This document shows, piece by piece, positions 42,101 through 53,424 of a stretch of 64,000 nucleotides of DNA. The stretch comes from Glycine soja. Taxonomy: Eukaryota > Streptophyta > Magnoliopsida > Fabales > Fabaceae. The notes under the pieces were generated by a model that had not been told where the DNA came from, searched no databases, and saw only the letters and a list, made by a program, of their open reading frames with translations. The stretch covers positions 23,156,632 through 23,220,631 of the forward strand of contig NC_041021.1 of NCBI RefSeq assembly GCF_004193775.1, in the 5' to 3' direction. Every line of letters starts with the position of its first letter. Position 1 is the stretch's first letter. The translations under genes and the position numbers were made by a program.

Positions 42101-43729
42101 GGTTTTTAGAGAGTTAGGCCTTCTAATCTCGTGCAATATCATGACTACCTCTTTTGTCGGTTCCCTTTTATTTCTCTTACGTTCTTGTATATAACTCTTT
42201 GATGCTTTTAGTGTGTTTTTTAAATATATGCATGAGATAGATATTTATTCATTTGATGCACACAAACAACAACACTATTTGTACACATGGTGAGTTGAAA
42301 AGAGGCCCTATACCCGGGTCCATGGGAACATAAGGAGTGGAGGTGAATCTGTGGTCATGCAGGGTCTCCGACTTGCTTGATAACAGTGAACCCTCATCTA
42401 GAGTTTTTCCCTTTGATAAACATGTTGCTGGTAGTCCCTACTGCCGCAATATGTTTTTTTCAAAGGGGATGATACCTCTAGAAACCATCAAGAGAGATAT
42501 GACTACCTTGGGAATTATCACTAAAAGAATTTTAGTTCCTCCCGTTTAGGTCCCTAAATTAGGGGCACGAAGTGAACACACTGCGTGCCTTTTAAACATT
42601 GCCATGCATATAACCTAAATGTCGTGTACGCCTTTGCTGTATGATTATTTGTGGATATTGTCATACTGTGTACATCCCCGTGTTGTGCTTTTGCGCATCT
42701 GCATCATGTCGTCACGCACGCTTTGTATATTGGTCTCGTCTTTTGTCACGAGAAGCCGGAAGGTCCATATCACCTTCTTAACTGCACACATGGGGCACTA
42801 TGCCCCCAAATCCGCAAGTAAGAAGAGATGATTTTTCGGGCTCTCGTGTCCGTAAATGCATTTATATCATGCATCACATAAGCATCTATTCATGGCATCG
42901 TAATGGACGTATCATTCCTGCAGTTGTCACTTATCATTTCATATATTGCATTTTGAATCCATGCATATGCATCTAACATGTTTTTTGCATACCTTTTGTT
43001 TTCATGTTTTCTCATGCATGATCCTTGCATTTTCCTCTGCAAAACAAAAACAAAAAAAAGGAAGCATGAAAATTCACGATGCATTCTTAGTTGCATATGT
43101 TCGGTACCATGAGCCAACCATGTTGGGATCATAAACCCGTTTCACTTAAAAACAAAATGATTGAACATGGTACCTAATGCATGGTTAATTAAGGAAAGAT
43201 GTTTCTTCAGGCATCTCAATCTCATAATTACATTTGCCATGCATAGCTTAAGTATGCTTGAGTCATTCATCTTTATGAAATCTTGTTGAAGTATTGGCGA
43301 TCAGAATTGTCATTCCTTGGATTACCAGGTTGAACCAAGCTCATGCTTTTACGAAAAGGTTCATCAAGTCAAGTTGAAGTATGGAAATAACCATCTTGCA
43401 AAAAATTGAGGCGAAAGATGGATCGAGTTACATCGCTGCTCCATCTACTGCCAAACACATTTAGGACTGTTGATGTCCCTGTTACTTCCAATTTCACTTT
43501 GACCAGGATGTCATGGACCATGTTGAAAATCTAAATTGATTCAACTCGATGTCCTGCATAAAAATTCACAATACTTCAACTGTGTATCATTTATATACAT
43601 ACATGCTTTTCATTGGTTGCATTGGTCATTGCATTCTTTACTTGAAAAAAATGAACTTAATCATTGTTATAAAAAAGGAAAGAACACGTTTTACGATGCC
43701 CTTACTGAACCCGTGCTAGAGCTAGAGTA
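42101..43729 (+). other. O3 leader fused across the missing ORF1
   Basis: Up to about 42705 it follows the O1 segment before ORF1 (18733-19340); beyond that it follows the O1 segment after ORF1 (21400-22460). The junction lies in the unit that is duplicated in O1. No coding frame is supported. Confidence 0.65.
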
Positions 43730-45469
43730 ATTGGTGAAGTAGAGGAGGTGCAAGAGCAGATGAAGGCCGACACAAAGGCCTTGAAAGGGAAAATGGCCAC
43801 AATGATGGAGGCCATGATGAGCATAAAGGAGATAATGGAGGTCAATGTGGCTGCAATAGCCGCTACCAGCACCATTGCTGAGGTGGACCTCACCCCCCAT
43901 ATGGGTTCAACCAAATGAATCTTCCAACCTCAAATATGGTTGGCTAAGATTTGGGAAGTATGGGCAGCCCCCATTATGTGCAAATTCAAAACAAGCACTT
44001 CTTCCCGTCATATGGCTTGCCTCCCAACTATATACCACCCAATGTGGCGTCCACTCCTACTGAGGATGTCAATAACTCCACCCCCATACCTATTGAGAGC
44101 TGACAACCCCAAACTGACCATGCACATGTCTCTCAAACCGTGGGGGAGACACATGAAATTCCCCACCACAATCTAGCCGACTTCGAGCCTTGCCTCGGAT
44201 ATGCCACTGAAGGGCAAGCAGTTGGTGGTATACCCCTATAAAACACTTTGGAGGGCCCTCAATTCCGCCCCCAACCACAACCCTTGCATTCCACAGCAGG
44301 TAAAATCCCTCCTATTAGGGAAGGAATGGGAAAAGTTGGATCATCTAGAGGAAAGGCTTAGGGTCGTTGAAGGAGGCAGAGATTATGCCTTTATTGAAGT
44401 AGAAGAGTTGTTCCTAGTACCCAAACATGGTCATTCCCAAGTTCAAGGTGCCGAACTTTGACAACTACAAGGGGACTACTTGCCCCAAGAACCATCTAAA
44501 GATGTATTGTCGGAAGATGGGGGCATACGCAAAAGATGAGAAACTGTTGATACATTTCTTCCAAAAAAGTCTTATTGGGGTAGTTGATACCTGGTACACT
44601 AACTTGGAACCTTCCCGAGTCCATTCTTGGAAAGACCTAATGGTTTCCTTCGTTGGGCAGTATCAGTACAATTCTGATATGGCTCCGGATAGGATGTAAC
44701 TACAGAACATGTGCAAAAAGGGGCACGAATTTTTCAAAGAATACGCCCAAAGATGGAGAGACTTGGCGGCTAAAGTGGCACCTCTAATGACGTAGAAATA
44801 GATGATCACAATAATAGTAGACACATTACCAGTGTTTTACCATGAAAAATGGTGGGGTACGCACCTTCAAAGCTTTGCGGATTTGGTCTTTGCCGGGAAA
44901 AGGGTCGAAACGGGTTTGAAAAAAGGCAAATTTAATCATCCTACTTGGATGAATGAGAAAACTGGGGCAAATGAAGAGGGTGAGAATGAAGGAGAAACCC
45001 ATGCTGTGACTGCCACTCCTATATGGCTGAGTTTCCCCCCAACCCAACAATGTCATTACTCAGCCAATAACAACCCTTCTCCTTACCCACCACCCAGTTA
45101 TCCACAAAGGCCATCCCTAAATCAACCACAAAACCCACCTACCACACAACCAATGCTAAACACCACCTTTAGCACGAACCAAACACCAACCAAGGAAGGA
45201 GTTTTGCAGCAAAAAGCCTGTAGAATTCACCCCAATTCTGGTGTCCTATGCTAACTTGCTCCCTTATCTACTTGATAAATGTAATGGTAGCCATAACCCC
45301 TACTGGTTTTCCTCAACCTCCATTTTTCCGAGGATACGACTCGAACGCAACATGTGCATATCATGGAGGAGTTCCGGGACATTCCATTGAGCACTGTATG
45401 ACCTCGAAGCGTAAGGTGCAAAGTCTAATTGATGCGGGCTGGCTGAAATTTGAGGAGAATCGCTTGTGA
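43730..45469 (+). pseudogene. gag: Ogre-like gag of O3, degenerate
   Basis: It is collinear with the O1 gag. The start codon is ATT (43730-43732) instead of ATG. The stop that follows HVS in O1 is a Gln codon here (near 44133). A 90-codon run, 44427-44699, keeps the capsid core open (KNHLKMYCRKMGAYAKDEKLL, DTWYTNLEPSR, SWKDLMVSF, NSDMAPDRM) and ends in a stop. Further frameshifts follow near 44260 and 44780. The C-terminus has CAYHGGVPGHSIEHC (zinc-knuckle-like) and ends with a stop at 45467. It is less damaged than the O1 and O2 copies but not functional. Confidence 0.82.
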
Positions 45470-46117
45470 ATCCTAACATTGACAAGCGACACCACATATG
45501 GGGCAATTTTGAAAGATGTTGTTAGATGTCTCTAATGACTCATCGGGATTTTCAAGTTTATGCCATTATTGTAAACCACAACTACGATGCTAAATAAAAT
45601 AGATAAATTTGACATCTTTGTCCCTCATCCTCTCGTAATTACATCTTTGCTTCCACTGGAATGTGGGTGCAAGCCATTGGTTTGTTTGCTCAAGCGACCT
45701 GCACTACTGAGTTTGGACTTCCAAAATTGCACAATCAGAAATTACTCATGCTACACATTTGGTGAGGGTGCCGTTAACGGCGAGTAAACCAAAAAAAGTT
45801 CAAAAAGAAAAAGGAAAAAAGCATTTGATTGACTGTGTTTTCAAGTAAAATATAGACGTTCATGTGACCTCATTTTATCATTCCAGAAAGTTTGTCTTTT
45901 TTAGAGAGAAGTGAGTTATCAAGAATAGGAGTCATTTGACTTAACCTGTCAATTGAAAAAAATATTTCAACTATTGCTCGTCCTTGAAAAATTCTTTTTG
46001 CGAGAATCAAACTGCCTCTTTCATTCTTCCTTGCTACAAGGTTGTAAAAACAAAACAACGATCGATACCTCAAAGCCTTACACTGGGGCAATGTAAGGCA
46101 CCATGCATAAACCTCGA
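45470..46117 (+). other. O3 post-gag segment, including the empty solo-LTR site
   Basis: It matches O1 24216-24693 and 25430-25640 without the copia-type LTR; the join AATAGGAGTCATTTG at about 45924-45938 is the empty site. No gene seen. Confidence 0.65.
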
Positions 46118-46279
46118 GCGATCAGAGGGCTGCATGCCCTCACCTTCAGAGGACTACACATCCTCGCCTTTAGAGGGCTACACGCCCTCGCCTTTAGAGG
46201 ACTACCCATCCTCACCTTCAAAATGCTACACGCCCTTGCCTTCAGAGGATTACACGTCCTCCCCTTCAGAGGGCTACAC
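46118..46279 (+). repeat. Short 24-bp hairpin array of O3
   Basis: Seven units, for example GAGGGC/GCCCTC and GAGGAC/ATCCTC stems. There is no 140-bp higher-order structure and no GGGTA/TACCC unit. The last unit is cut in its loop by the next insertion. Confidence 0.85.
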
Positions 46280-48126
46280 TGTGACATCCTGGAAATTTCT
46301 ACCTGGAATTTTGTAAATGATGCATTTTGAATGATTACATATAAGTATTATTCAGTGTATATGTATGTATACTCCTGGTAGAAGTAGGTATATTGGGGGA
46401 AAGATACGCGGGTTAGGCTGATTAACGAAGAGAAATCCATAACTGGATAGTTATAGGTTAATTCTCAACTAATTAGTCTAAAAATTATCGTTTTGCGTGC
46501 AACTTAAAATTTAACGAAACCAACCTCTGAACCACGCTCGGGGTTTCATTCTGAGCATTTTGATATATATTGCCTACTTTCGAAAACTGGCCCCGACGGG
46601 TGCAGAGAAACGCGAGGGACTGGAACCAGAGAAATGACACGCAAACCGAGGCAGGATTTTAGTGCTTCAAAAGGTCAGATTTTTCTCTTCTTGTGACTGA
46701 GTATGAGTCACATCAAGAGAAAAAGTGGGCCCCTTTTTGCTCCACTCAAAAGAAGACATGTGGCACAACTTTTAAAAAAAAAGAAAAGAGGAAGCCTTTT
46801 AAACACATGCCATATTCTCTCTCCTCACTCAGCCCAAAAATTGCAGAAGCTTTTCTCCCTCTCTTTCTCACGTTGCTATTCCTTTCTTCTTCCTCACCAT
46901 TGAAGCTCCATCAAAGCTCCAACCTTTGCACACCATTTCTGCTCCAAATCGCGAAAGGAAACCATTTTCGGAGTCGTGAAGTGCACCTCTCCATTGTGGG
47001 ACTTCACATTTCAGGTTTGGGTAGACTTCTTACATAAATTTTCGTGAGTATTGGGTTTTGGGAGTTATGATGGGTAGTTTTACTAGGTTTATGCCTCATG
47101 ATAGTTATTTGTGAAGAAATTTGATGAAAGCATGTTAAACTTGTCATGTTTGGTATGAGTCAAGCTTACCCATTCTGTTTTAGGGTTTTTATGATGATGC
47201 TTGTGATGCTTGTATGCTGAAATGGCTGATGGAAAACTGATAGAGATGAAGGGTAGAATTAACCTAGGGTTAAAATGTGAGAATGTAGTGATATGAGTGG
47301 AAAAATGTGATGCTTTAAGGATTTGAAAAGCCAAATCTGGATTTAGTGGTAATTGGAGGTTAAAGTGAGTTAATCCTAGTTTGAAATGTCATTTAGGACT
47401 GTAGGAAAGCTTGGGTTGTACAAAGGAGGAAAATGAATGACCAAAGTGAGGGCAAGAGCCATTTCTAGGGTAAATTGGGTGTTCAGGAGTCAAATTTTGA
47501 TTCGGTAGAGTTTTCGTCGTAAAACCAGTTTGAGCGAGTTTAGATTAATGTTATAGACTTGTGTGAGATGAGAGTTTGCTCCAAAATTACCCCATTCTCA
47601 TTTTCATTTCTCAAACCTTGAAAATCCACTAAATTGAGGGGTTTTAGATACCTAGATTTTGAGTTGCTTTGGTCTGAAGCTTGCCTTTGGTTTAGGTATG
47701 ATTTATACTTGATTTAGGACTTGTAGGATCCAATTTGGGCAAATTTGGATGATGGCAAGGGGGATTTCGAAATCTGCCCAATTTGTGCAGCAAAAAGCTG
47801 TCAAATTTTGTGCAGCAGAAAATTGTGTTCGTGCAGAAAATGTTTGTGTTGCTGGTTAGGGAAAGAGTAGTACATATTGGGTTTTGGACATTTCCTAGCA
47901 GATCCCAACGGTCCAAATGTAGAATTATGTACTAGGGACCTCCAGTAAAATTTGCGAGTCGATCCAACGGTGAACGAATTGGAACGAAGAGAATGTTACT
48001 GGGGTATGTGAGTAAGGAAAGCTGTGGTATTGGTTTGTGTTTTGAGCAGAGTTTTCTACCTCTGCCCTATTTTCTTGTTTTTGATAGTGCATGATTTTTG
48101 GATGTTGAATTGCTTGGATGTTGTGG
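46280..48126 (+). mobile_element. TGTGACATCC-type LTR (probably Tekay/Del-like chromovirus), truncated
   Basis: It starts TGTGACATCCTGG inside the last hairpin unit of O3 and shows no coding similarity over 1.85 kb; the 114-codon frame at 46693-47037 has no domain. Chromoviral LTRs of legumes commonly start this way. The right end has no matching TACAC duplication, and the O3 part equivalent to O1 26.3-27.9 kb is missing, so a deletion removed the LTR end together with host sequence. Confidence 0.5.
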
Positions 48127-48535
48127 AGCACCAGGCAGGCGCAGGGTGAAACACCACAGCAGCCTGGGGACGGCCGGCAGCGGGCAATAGACGCACCGCC
48201 GCCACCTCCAGAGCCCCTCAACTCATCTACAAAGGCTGGAGCGTTGCCTACGACCCGTGGTCGACCAGCAGGCGACCAAGTCCAAAGCCAAAGGTAAGCA
48301 AAAGTGCTAGGTCTGTGACCGACAAGTCATCATGCATACAGCTCAAGACGTTAAAGAAGCGATACTAGGAGGAAACCTAGTACCTTTTAAATCTATGCTT
48401 GTTATTTGATCACCTTTGTTTCTCAAGTCATAGTAGGACACACCTAGTTGCTCATGATCCTAGGAATTTAAATAAAACAAGCATAACCTCGGAAGGTAGT
48501 CATACCTCACAATATATATATATATATATATATAT
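48127..48535 (+). other. O3 remnant downstream of the inserted LTR
   Basis: It matches O1 27940-28325, including the DAPPPPP-coding remnant, the GACGTTAAAGAAGCG context, the hexaloop hairpin at 48363-48382 (loop AGGAAA) and the start of the AT-rich tandem repeat. It is cut by O2 at 48536. Confidence 0.75.
48511..48535. repeat. AT dinucleotide tract at the O2 insertion point
   Basis: About twelve AT units, expanded compared with the CACAAAATATATATATG of O1. The final TATAT may be one copy of the O2 target duplication; the other copy is outside the window. Confidence 0.7.
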
Positions 48536-50534
48536 TGTCGCAACCTACCCTTCGGCGGGAGGGCGACGCGAGACTCGCGGGATGCGTGTTCCACGAAAGG
48601 AATACGCGCGGAGTCGCCACCAACGTTTATTTGAGGAAAACGTCGGAAAAACCGGAAAAGACGTGATCTACGAACTTTTTAGTGAAAGGTTCGGGAGTTG
48701 TATTTACGCACGGGGAAGGTATTAGCACCCCACACGTCCGTCCCAAGGGACGGCAGCCTTTAATCGAATGTGCAAACATGACTTTGATTTTTATGTTCCC
48801 TTTTATGTTCTTATATCCTTTATACCCTTTTTATATTTTTTCTTTTTTGTGGTCGACAAGGGTGTTTCCCTTTGCTCCTACGTATTCCTCAATTTGTGAT
48901 GAGGAAATCAGACCTACGTAGTTCTTTCAAAAGCGGTAAAGTTACATGTTGATTTTATGCTTTTGAACGGTCCATGTTAACCGATAAAAGCAAAGAGGAC
49001 TATTTAAGGCGTTGGACCTTAAAACGGTTTTTAGTGATTTTCGGACAAAACTTGATTTGTGAGTCTATTTTAGTCTTAGTTTCACTTTGGTTATTAATCA
49101 ATTCATTCAAGGAAACTTCCAAAGAAAAAACGTCCGATTGATTTTTTTGTTTTATTTTATTCAAAGATATTTTGTTTATTTTATTATTATTTTTCAAGAT
49201 ATTTTGATTATTTTATTATTATTTTACTTTTTTTGTTTAACCGAGGTTATAGCGTGAACGATCGGTTAGATTTCATTTTAAAAGTGATTAAATGAGATTA
49301 CAACACAAATGATCGGTTGAAATTCATTTTATCATTTATTAGGTGAGAAAACGACTTAAATAAACGGTAAAAGCGCGTTAAAGACGGAAGAAAAGAAATC
49401 GAAAATGAACGAAATAAAGAGGAAAGCTTAAAAAAACAAGAAATGAATTAAAAGTCTCGGATTCGAAAACTTACCCGTTGAAGAACGAAGAACGGATGAA
49501 GAACGATGAAGAACGGACGAAAACATTCACGGATTTGCTTACGGAAACATCCCGGAAGCGTTACGGAAGCACCTCGGCTTGGATTTTCTTCACGGAAACA
49601 ATTTTTTTTACCCAAAACAGCTGAAATACATAGCCAGGGGGCTGAGGGATCCTTAGAACAGCCCCCTTCAACCTTTTTATAGGAAAAAAGGGGGAGGAGG
49701 TTGCCGCCCAGCTCGCCCAGGCGACCTTAGCTCGCCCAGGCGAGCTGGGTTGCTTCCTCTAAAAAACGTTCTGGAAGGCCCAATTCAAAATTTCGAAATT
49801 GCTATTTGCACCCCCCAATTTTGATAAGTTCACCCCCCTTCTTTCGTAATTTACGGAAAAGTTACGGAAGCCTTACGGAAGCATATAGGACTTGATTTTC
49901 TTCTTTTTTTCTCTTCCGTCTCACCCGTATTAAGTTAGTTATGCTTATTTAGAGTTATGGGAATTTTACGGAAGCATTACGGGTGTCCCGGAAGCCCCGG
50001 AATCCCATTTTCCAACAAAATGGGGGGTGTGGTGGCCACCTAGCTCGCCCAGGTGAGCTCAGCTCGCCCAGGCGAGCTAGGTTACTTCAACCTTAAGCAA
50101 GAAATTGCCCAGAAACCTCTAGAAGGGCCCAGATTCGAAAATTACTATTTGCACCCCCCCCCCATTTTACTAAATACACCCCCCTTTGGCTTTTTTTGGT
50201 GATTCTTTTTTCGTAAAGTTATGGAAACTTACGAATTTCGTAACGATACTTGTTTTCTTTCCGTAATGTTACGGAACCTTGCGGATTACATAATCATCCC
50301 CTTTTTGACTTACGGAATGTTACGGAACCTCACTTAATTATGCAACGATGCTTCCATTTGATTTCCGGTGTGTCACGGAAACTTACGGATTGTGCATCAA
50401 TATTTTTTTTGGTTTTTCGGCATGTCCTGGAATTTCACAAATTGCCTAATGATGGATGCCAAGCACCTCACAAGGACCAAAGAAAGGTCGCATGTCATCA
50501 AGCAAAGGTCCCCGGACGAAATTAGGGTATGACA
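48536..50534 (-). repeat. O2 3' LTR
   Basis: 1999 bp. Compared with O1 it lacks about 220 bp between the two TACGTAGG cassettes, leaving one hybrid cassette at 48850-48925, as expected from a deletion between direct repeats. U3 palindromes and two AGCTCGCC-type pairs (49711-49747 and 50042-50080) are kept. Confidence 0.88.
49674..49681 (-). promoter_or_regulatory. TATA box of the O2 LTR
   Basis: TATAAAAA on the minus strand in the same context as O1. Confidence 0.65.
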
Positions 50535-50551
50535 GTTGCCCCTCTTTACTT
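50535..50551 (-). other. Polypurine tract of O2
   Basis: It is the reverse complement of the O1 tract and directly borders the LTR start. Confidence 0.7.
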
Positions 50552-50599
50552 GTCTTTTATTGGAGATAAAAGGGAAGTAAAGATAAGACACTAATTTCG

Positions 50600-52135
50600 T
50601 TCCTCTCGATTTGACGAGAGTCGCTGGTGACCATAAAATCTCCACATGCAAATGACTTGTTGTTCCCGGAATTTCACAAATTGCCTAATGATGGGTGCCA
50701 AGCACCTCACAAGGACCAAAGAAAGGTCGCATGTCATCAAGCAAAGGTCCCCGGACGAAAATTAGGGTATGACACTAATTTCGCTCCTCTCGGTTGACGA
50801 GAGTCGCGGGTGACCATGACTTGTCGTTCTCGGAATTTCACAAATTGCCTAATGATGGGTGCCAAGCACCTCACAAGGACCAAAGAAAGGTCGCATGTCA
50901 TCAAGCAAAGGTCCCCGGACGAAAATCAGTGTATGACACTAATTTCGCTCCTCTCGGTTGACGAGAGTCGCGGGTGACCATGACTTGTCGTTCCCGGAAT
51001 TTCACAAATCGCCTAATGATGGGTGCCAAGCACCTCACAAGGACCAAAGAAAGGTCTCATGTCATCAAGCAAAGGTCCCCGGACAAAAATTAGGGTATGA
51101 CACTAATTTCGCTCCTCTCGGTTGACGAGAGTCGCGGGTGACCATGACTTGTGGTTCCCGGAATTTCACAAATCGCCTAATGATGGGCGCCAAGCACCTC
51201 ACAAGGACCAAAGAAAGGTCGCATGTCATCAAGCAAAGGTCCCCGGACGAAAATTAGGGTATGACACTAATTTCGCTCCTCTCGGTTGACGAGAGTCGCG
51301 GGTGACCATGACTTGTGGTTCCCGGAATTTCACAAATCGCCTAATGATGGGTGCCAAGCACCTCACAAGGACCAAAGAAAGGTCGCATGTCATCAAGCAA
51401 AGGTCCCCGGACGAAAATCAGTGTATGACACTAATTTCGCTCCTCTCGGTTGACGAGAGTCGCGGGTGACCATGACTTGTCGTTCCCGGAATTTCACAAA
51501 TCACCTAATGATGGGTGCCAAGCACCTCACAAGGACCAAAGAAAGGTCGCATGTCATCAAGCAAAGGTCCCCGGACAAAAATTAGGGTATGACACTAATT
51601 TCGCTCCTCTCGGTTGACGAGAGTCGCGGGTGACCATGACTTGTCGTTCCCGGAATATCACAAATTGCCTAATGATGGGTGCCAAGCACCTCACAAGGAC
51701 CAAAGAAAGGTCGCATGTCATCAAGCAAAGGTCCCCGGACGAAAATCAGGGTATGACACTAATTTCGCTCCTCTCGGTTGACGAGAGTCGTGGGTGACCA
51801 TGACTTGTGGTTCCCGGAATTTCACAAATCGCCTAATGATGGGTGCCAAGCACCTCACAAGGACCAAAGAAAGGTCGCATGTCATCAAGCAAAGGTCCCC
51901 GGACGAAAATCAGTGTATGACACTAATTTCGCTTCTCTCGGTTGACGAGAGTCGCGGGTGACCATGACTTGTCGTTCCCGGAATTTTACAAATTGCCTAA
52001 TGATGGGTGCCAAGCACCTCACAAGGACCAAAGAAAGGTCGCATGTCATCAAGCAAAGGTCCCCGGACGAAAATCAGTGTATGACACTAATTTCGCTCCT
52101 CTCGGTTGACGAGAGTCGCGGGTGACCATAAAATT
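50600..52135 (-). repeat. Nine 164-bp units carrying truncated LTR starts
   Basis: TATGACA unit ends fall at about 50774, 50938, 51102, 51266, 51429, 51593, 51757, 51921 and 52085. Each unit has about 115 bp of the LTR start and the CTCTCG/CGAGAG hairpin segment. The units are very similar to each other, with the last bases alternating between AATTAGGGTATGACA and AATCAGTGTATGACA, so amplification is recent. Confidence 0.9.
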
Positions 52136-52269
52136 TCCGCATGTAAATGACTTGTTGTTCCCGGAGGAACAAAAGGTGCAGAAGACTATGTCAGCCTCTG
52201 CATGCTATCAAGCGTTTTGTCTTACAGATAGCAAAAGAATGTTTATACGGATAACCACTCGGGTATTTC

Positions 52270-53010
52270 CGCGTATCATCAGGCCCGCCGCCTCTGGATG
52301 ACACAAGAGTGCGGATAACCGTAAGGTATCTCCGCGTATCATCGGGCCCGCCGCCTATGGATGACACAAGGGTGCGGATAACCGTAAGGTATCTCCGCGT
52401 ATCATCAGGCCCGCCGCCTCTGGATGACACAAGGGTGCAGAATGACCAAATTTTGTCTCTGCTTGTCATCGGGCCCGCCGCCTCTGGATGACAAAAGGGT
52501 GCGGATAACCGTAAGGTATCTCCACGTATCATCGGGCCCGCCGCCTCTGGATGACACAAGGGTGCAGAATGACCAAATTTTGTCTCTGCTTGTCATCGGG
52601 CCCGCCGCCTCTGGATGACAAAAGGGTGCGGATAACCGTAAGGTATCTCCGCGTATCATCGGGTCCGCCGCCTCTGGATGACACAAGGGTGCAGAATGAC
52701 CAAATTTTGTCTCTGCTTGTCATCGGGCCCGCCGCCTCTGGATGACAAAAGGGTGCGGATAACCGTAAGGTATCTCCGCGTATTATCGGGCCCGCCGCCT
52801 CTGGATGACACAAGGGTGCATAATGACCAAATTTTGTCTCTGCTTGTCATCGGGCCCGCCGCCTCTGGATGACAAAAGGGTGCGGATAACCGTAAGGTAT
52901 CTCCGCGTATCATCGGGCCCGCCGCCTCTGGATGACACAAGGGTGCGGATAACCGTAAGGTATCTCCGCGTATCATCGGGCCCGCCGCCTCTGGATGACA
53001 CAAGAGTGCA
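52270..53010 (-). repeat. 127-bp hairpin array of O2 with extra half units
   Basis: There are four TTGTCATC/GATGACAA units and eight units with GTGTCATC/GATGATAC stems; several of the latter are in direct succession at both ends of the array (63-65-bp spacing). The GACCAAATTTGGTC palindrome of O1 is GACAAAATTTGGTC here. Confidence 0.9.
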
Positions 53011-53043
53011 TGTCACATGACCTCAGGGTCAGTATGACAAAGA

Positions 53044-53424
53044 TTATGGGGCAGCCGACAAAAGCAAGGCTCTTGCTCCTACGTATCCTCCAATGAGGAA
53101 CTCAGACCTACGTAGTTCTAGATAAGTTGTGAGACTTGAAAAGTCTCCATCGGAAAATGCTGACATCTCCGGAAAGGGCGCAGATGACCACATTGGCCTC
53201 TGCTCGTCAATCACACTTGGGGTCACTGAATGACGAGGTGCGGATAACCGTAAGGTGTCTCCGCGGGCTACCAGCTCTTGGGTCATGGCAACAAAAGGCG
53301 GTGTGGTCGACAAAAGCGAGGCTCTTGCTCCTACGTATCCTCCAATGAGGAACTCAGACCTACGTAGTTCTGGATAACTTGTGAGACTTGAAAAAGTCTC
53401 GGTGTTTTCTCCACTAAAATGCAA
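53044..53424 (-). repeat. Two TACGTAGG cassettes of O2 with intervening hairpins
   Basis: It corresponds to O1 30130-30500. On the minus strand it keeps a perfect CTCGTCA/TGACGAG stem that is damaged in O1. The 126-codon open frame is repeat-borne. Confidence 0.75.

Larger units (their letters stand above)
40289..48535 (+). mobile_element. O3: Ogre-like element, ORF1-less, broken by two later insertions
   Basis: It contains a 5' LTR, tRNA-Arg-type primer site, leader, dead gag, post-gag segment, seven 24-bp hairpin units, then a foreign LTR (46280-48126), and resumes with the segment equivalent to O1 27935-28325. It ends where O2 inserts at an AT tract. It has no ORF1 and no copia-type solo LTR, and it is clearly more diverged from O1 and O2 than these are from each other. 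Confidence 0.8.

Noticed and set aside
46693..47037. 114-codon plus-strand frame
   Set aside because: It is in a non-coding LTR of the TGTGACATCC type, Ser/Leu/Pro-rich by composition, and without a domain.
48511..48535. Centromeric or telomeric satellite
   Set aside because: It is only a short AT dinucleotide tract derived from the AT-rich tandem repeat of O3; no satellite monomer array of centromeric type is seen.
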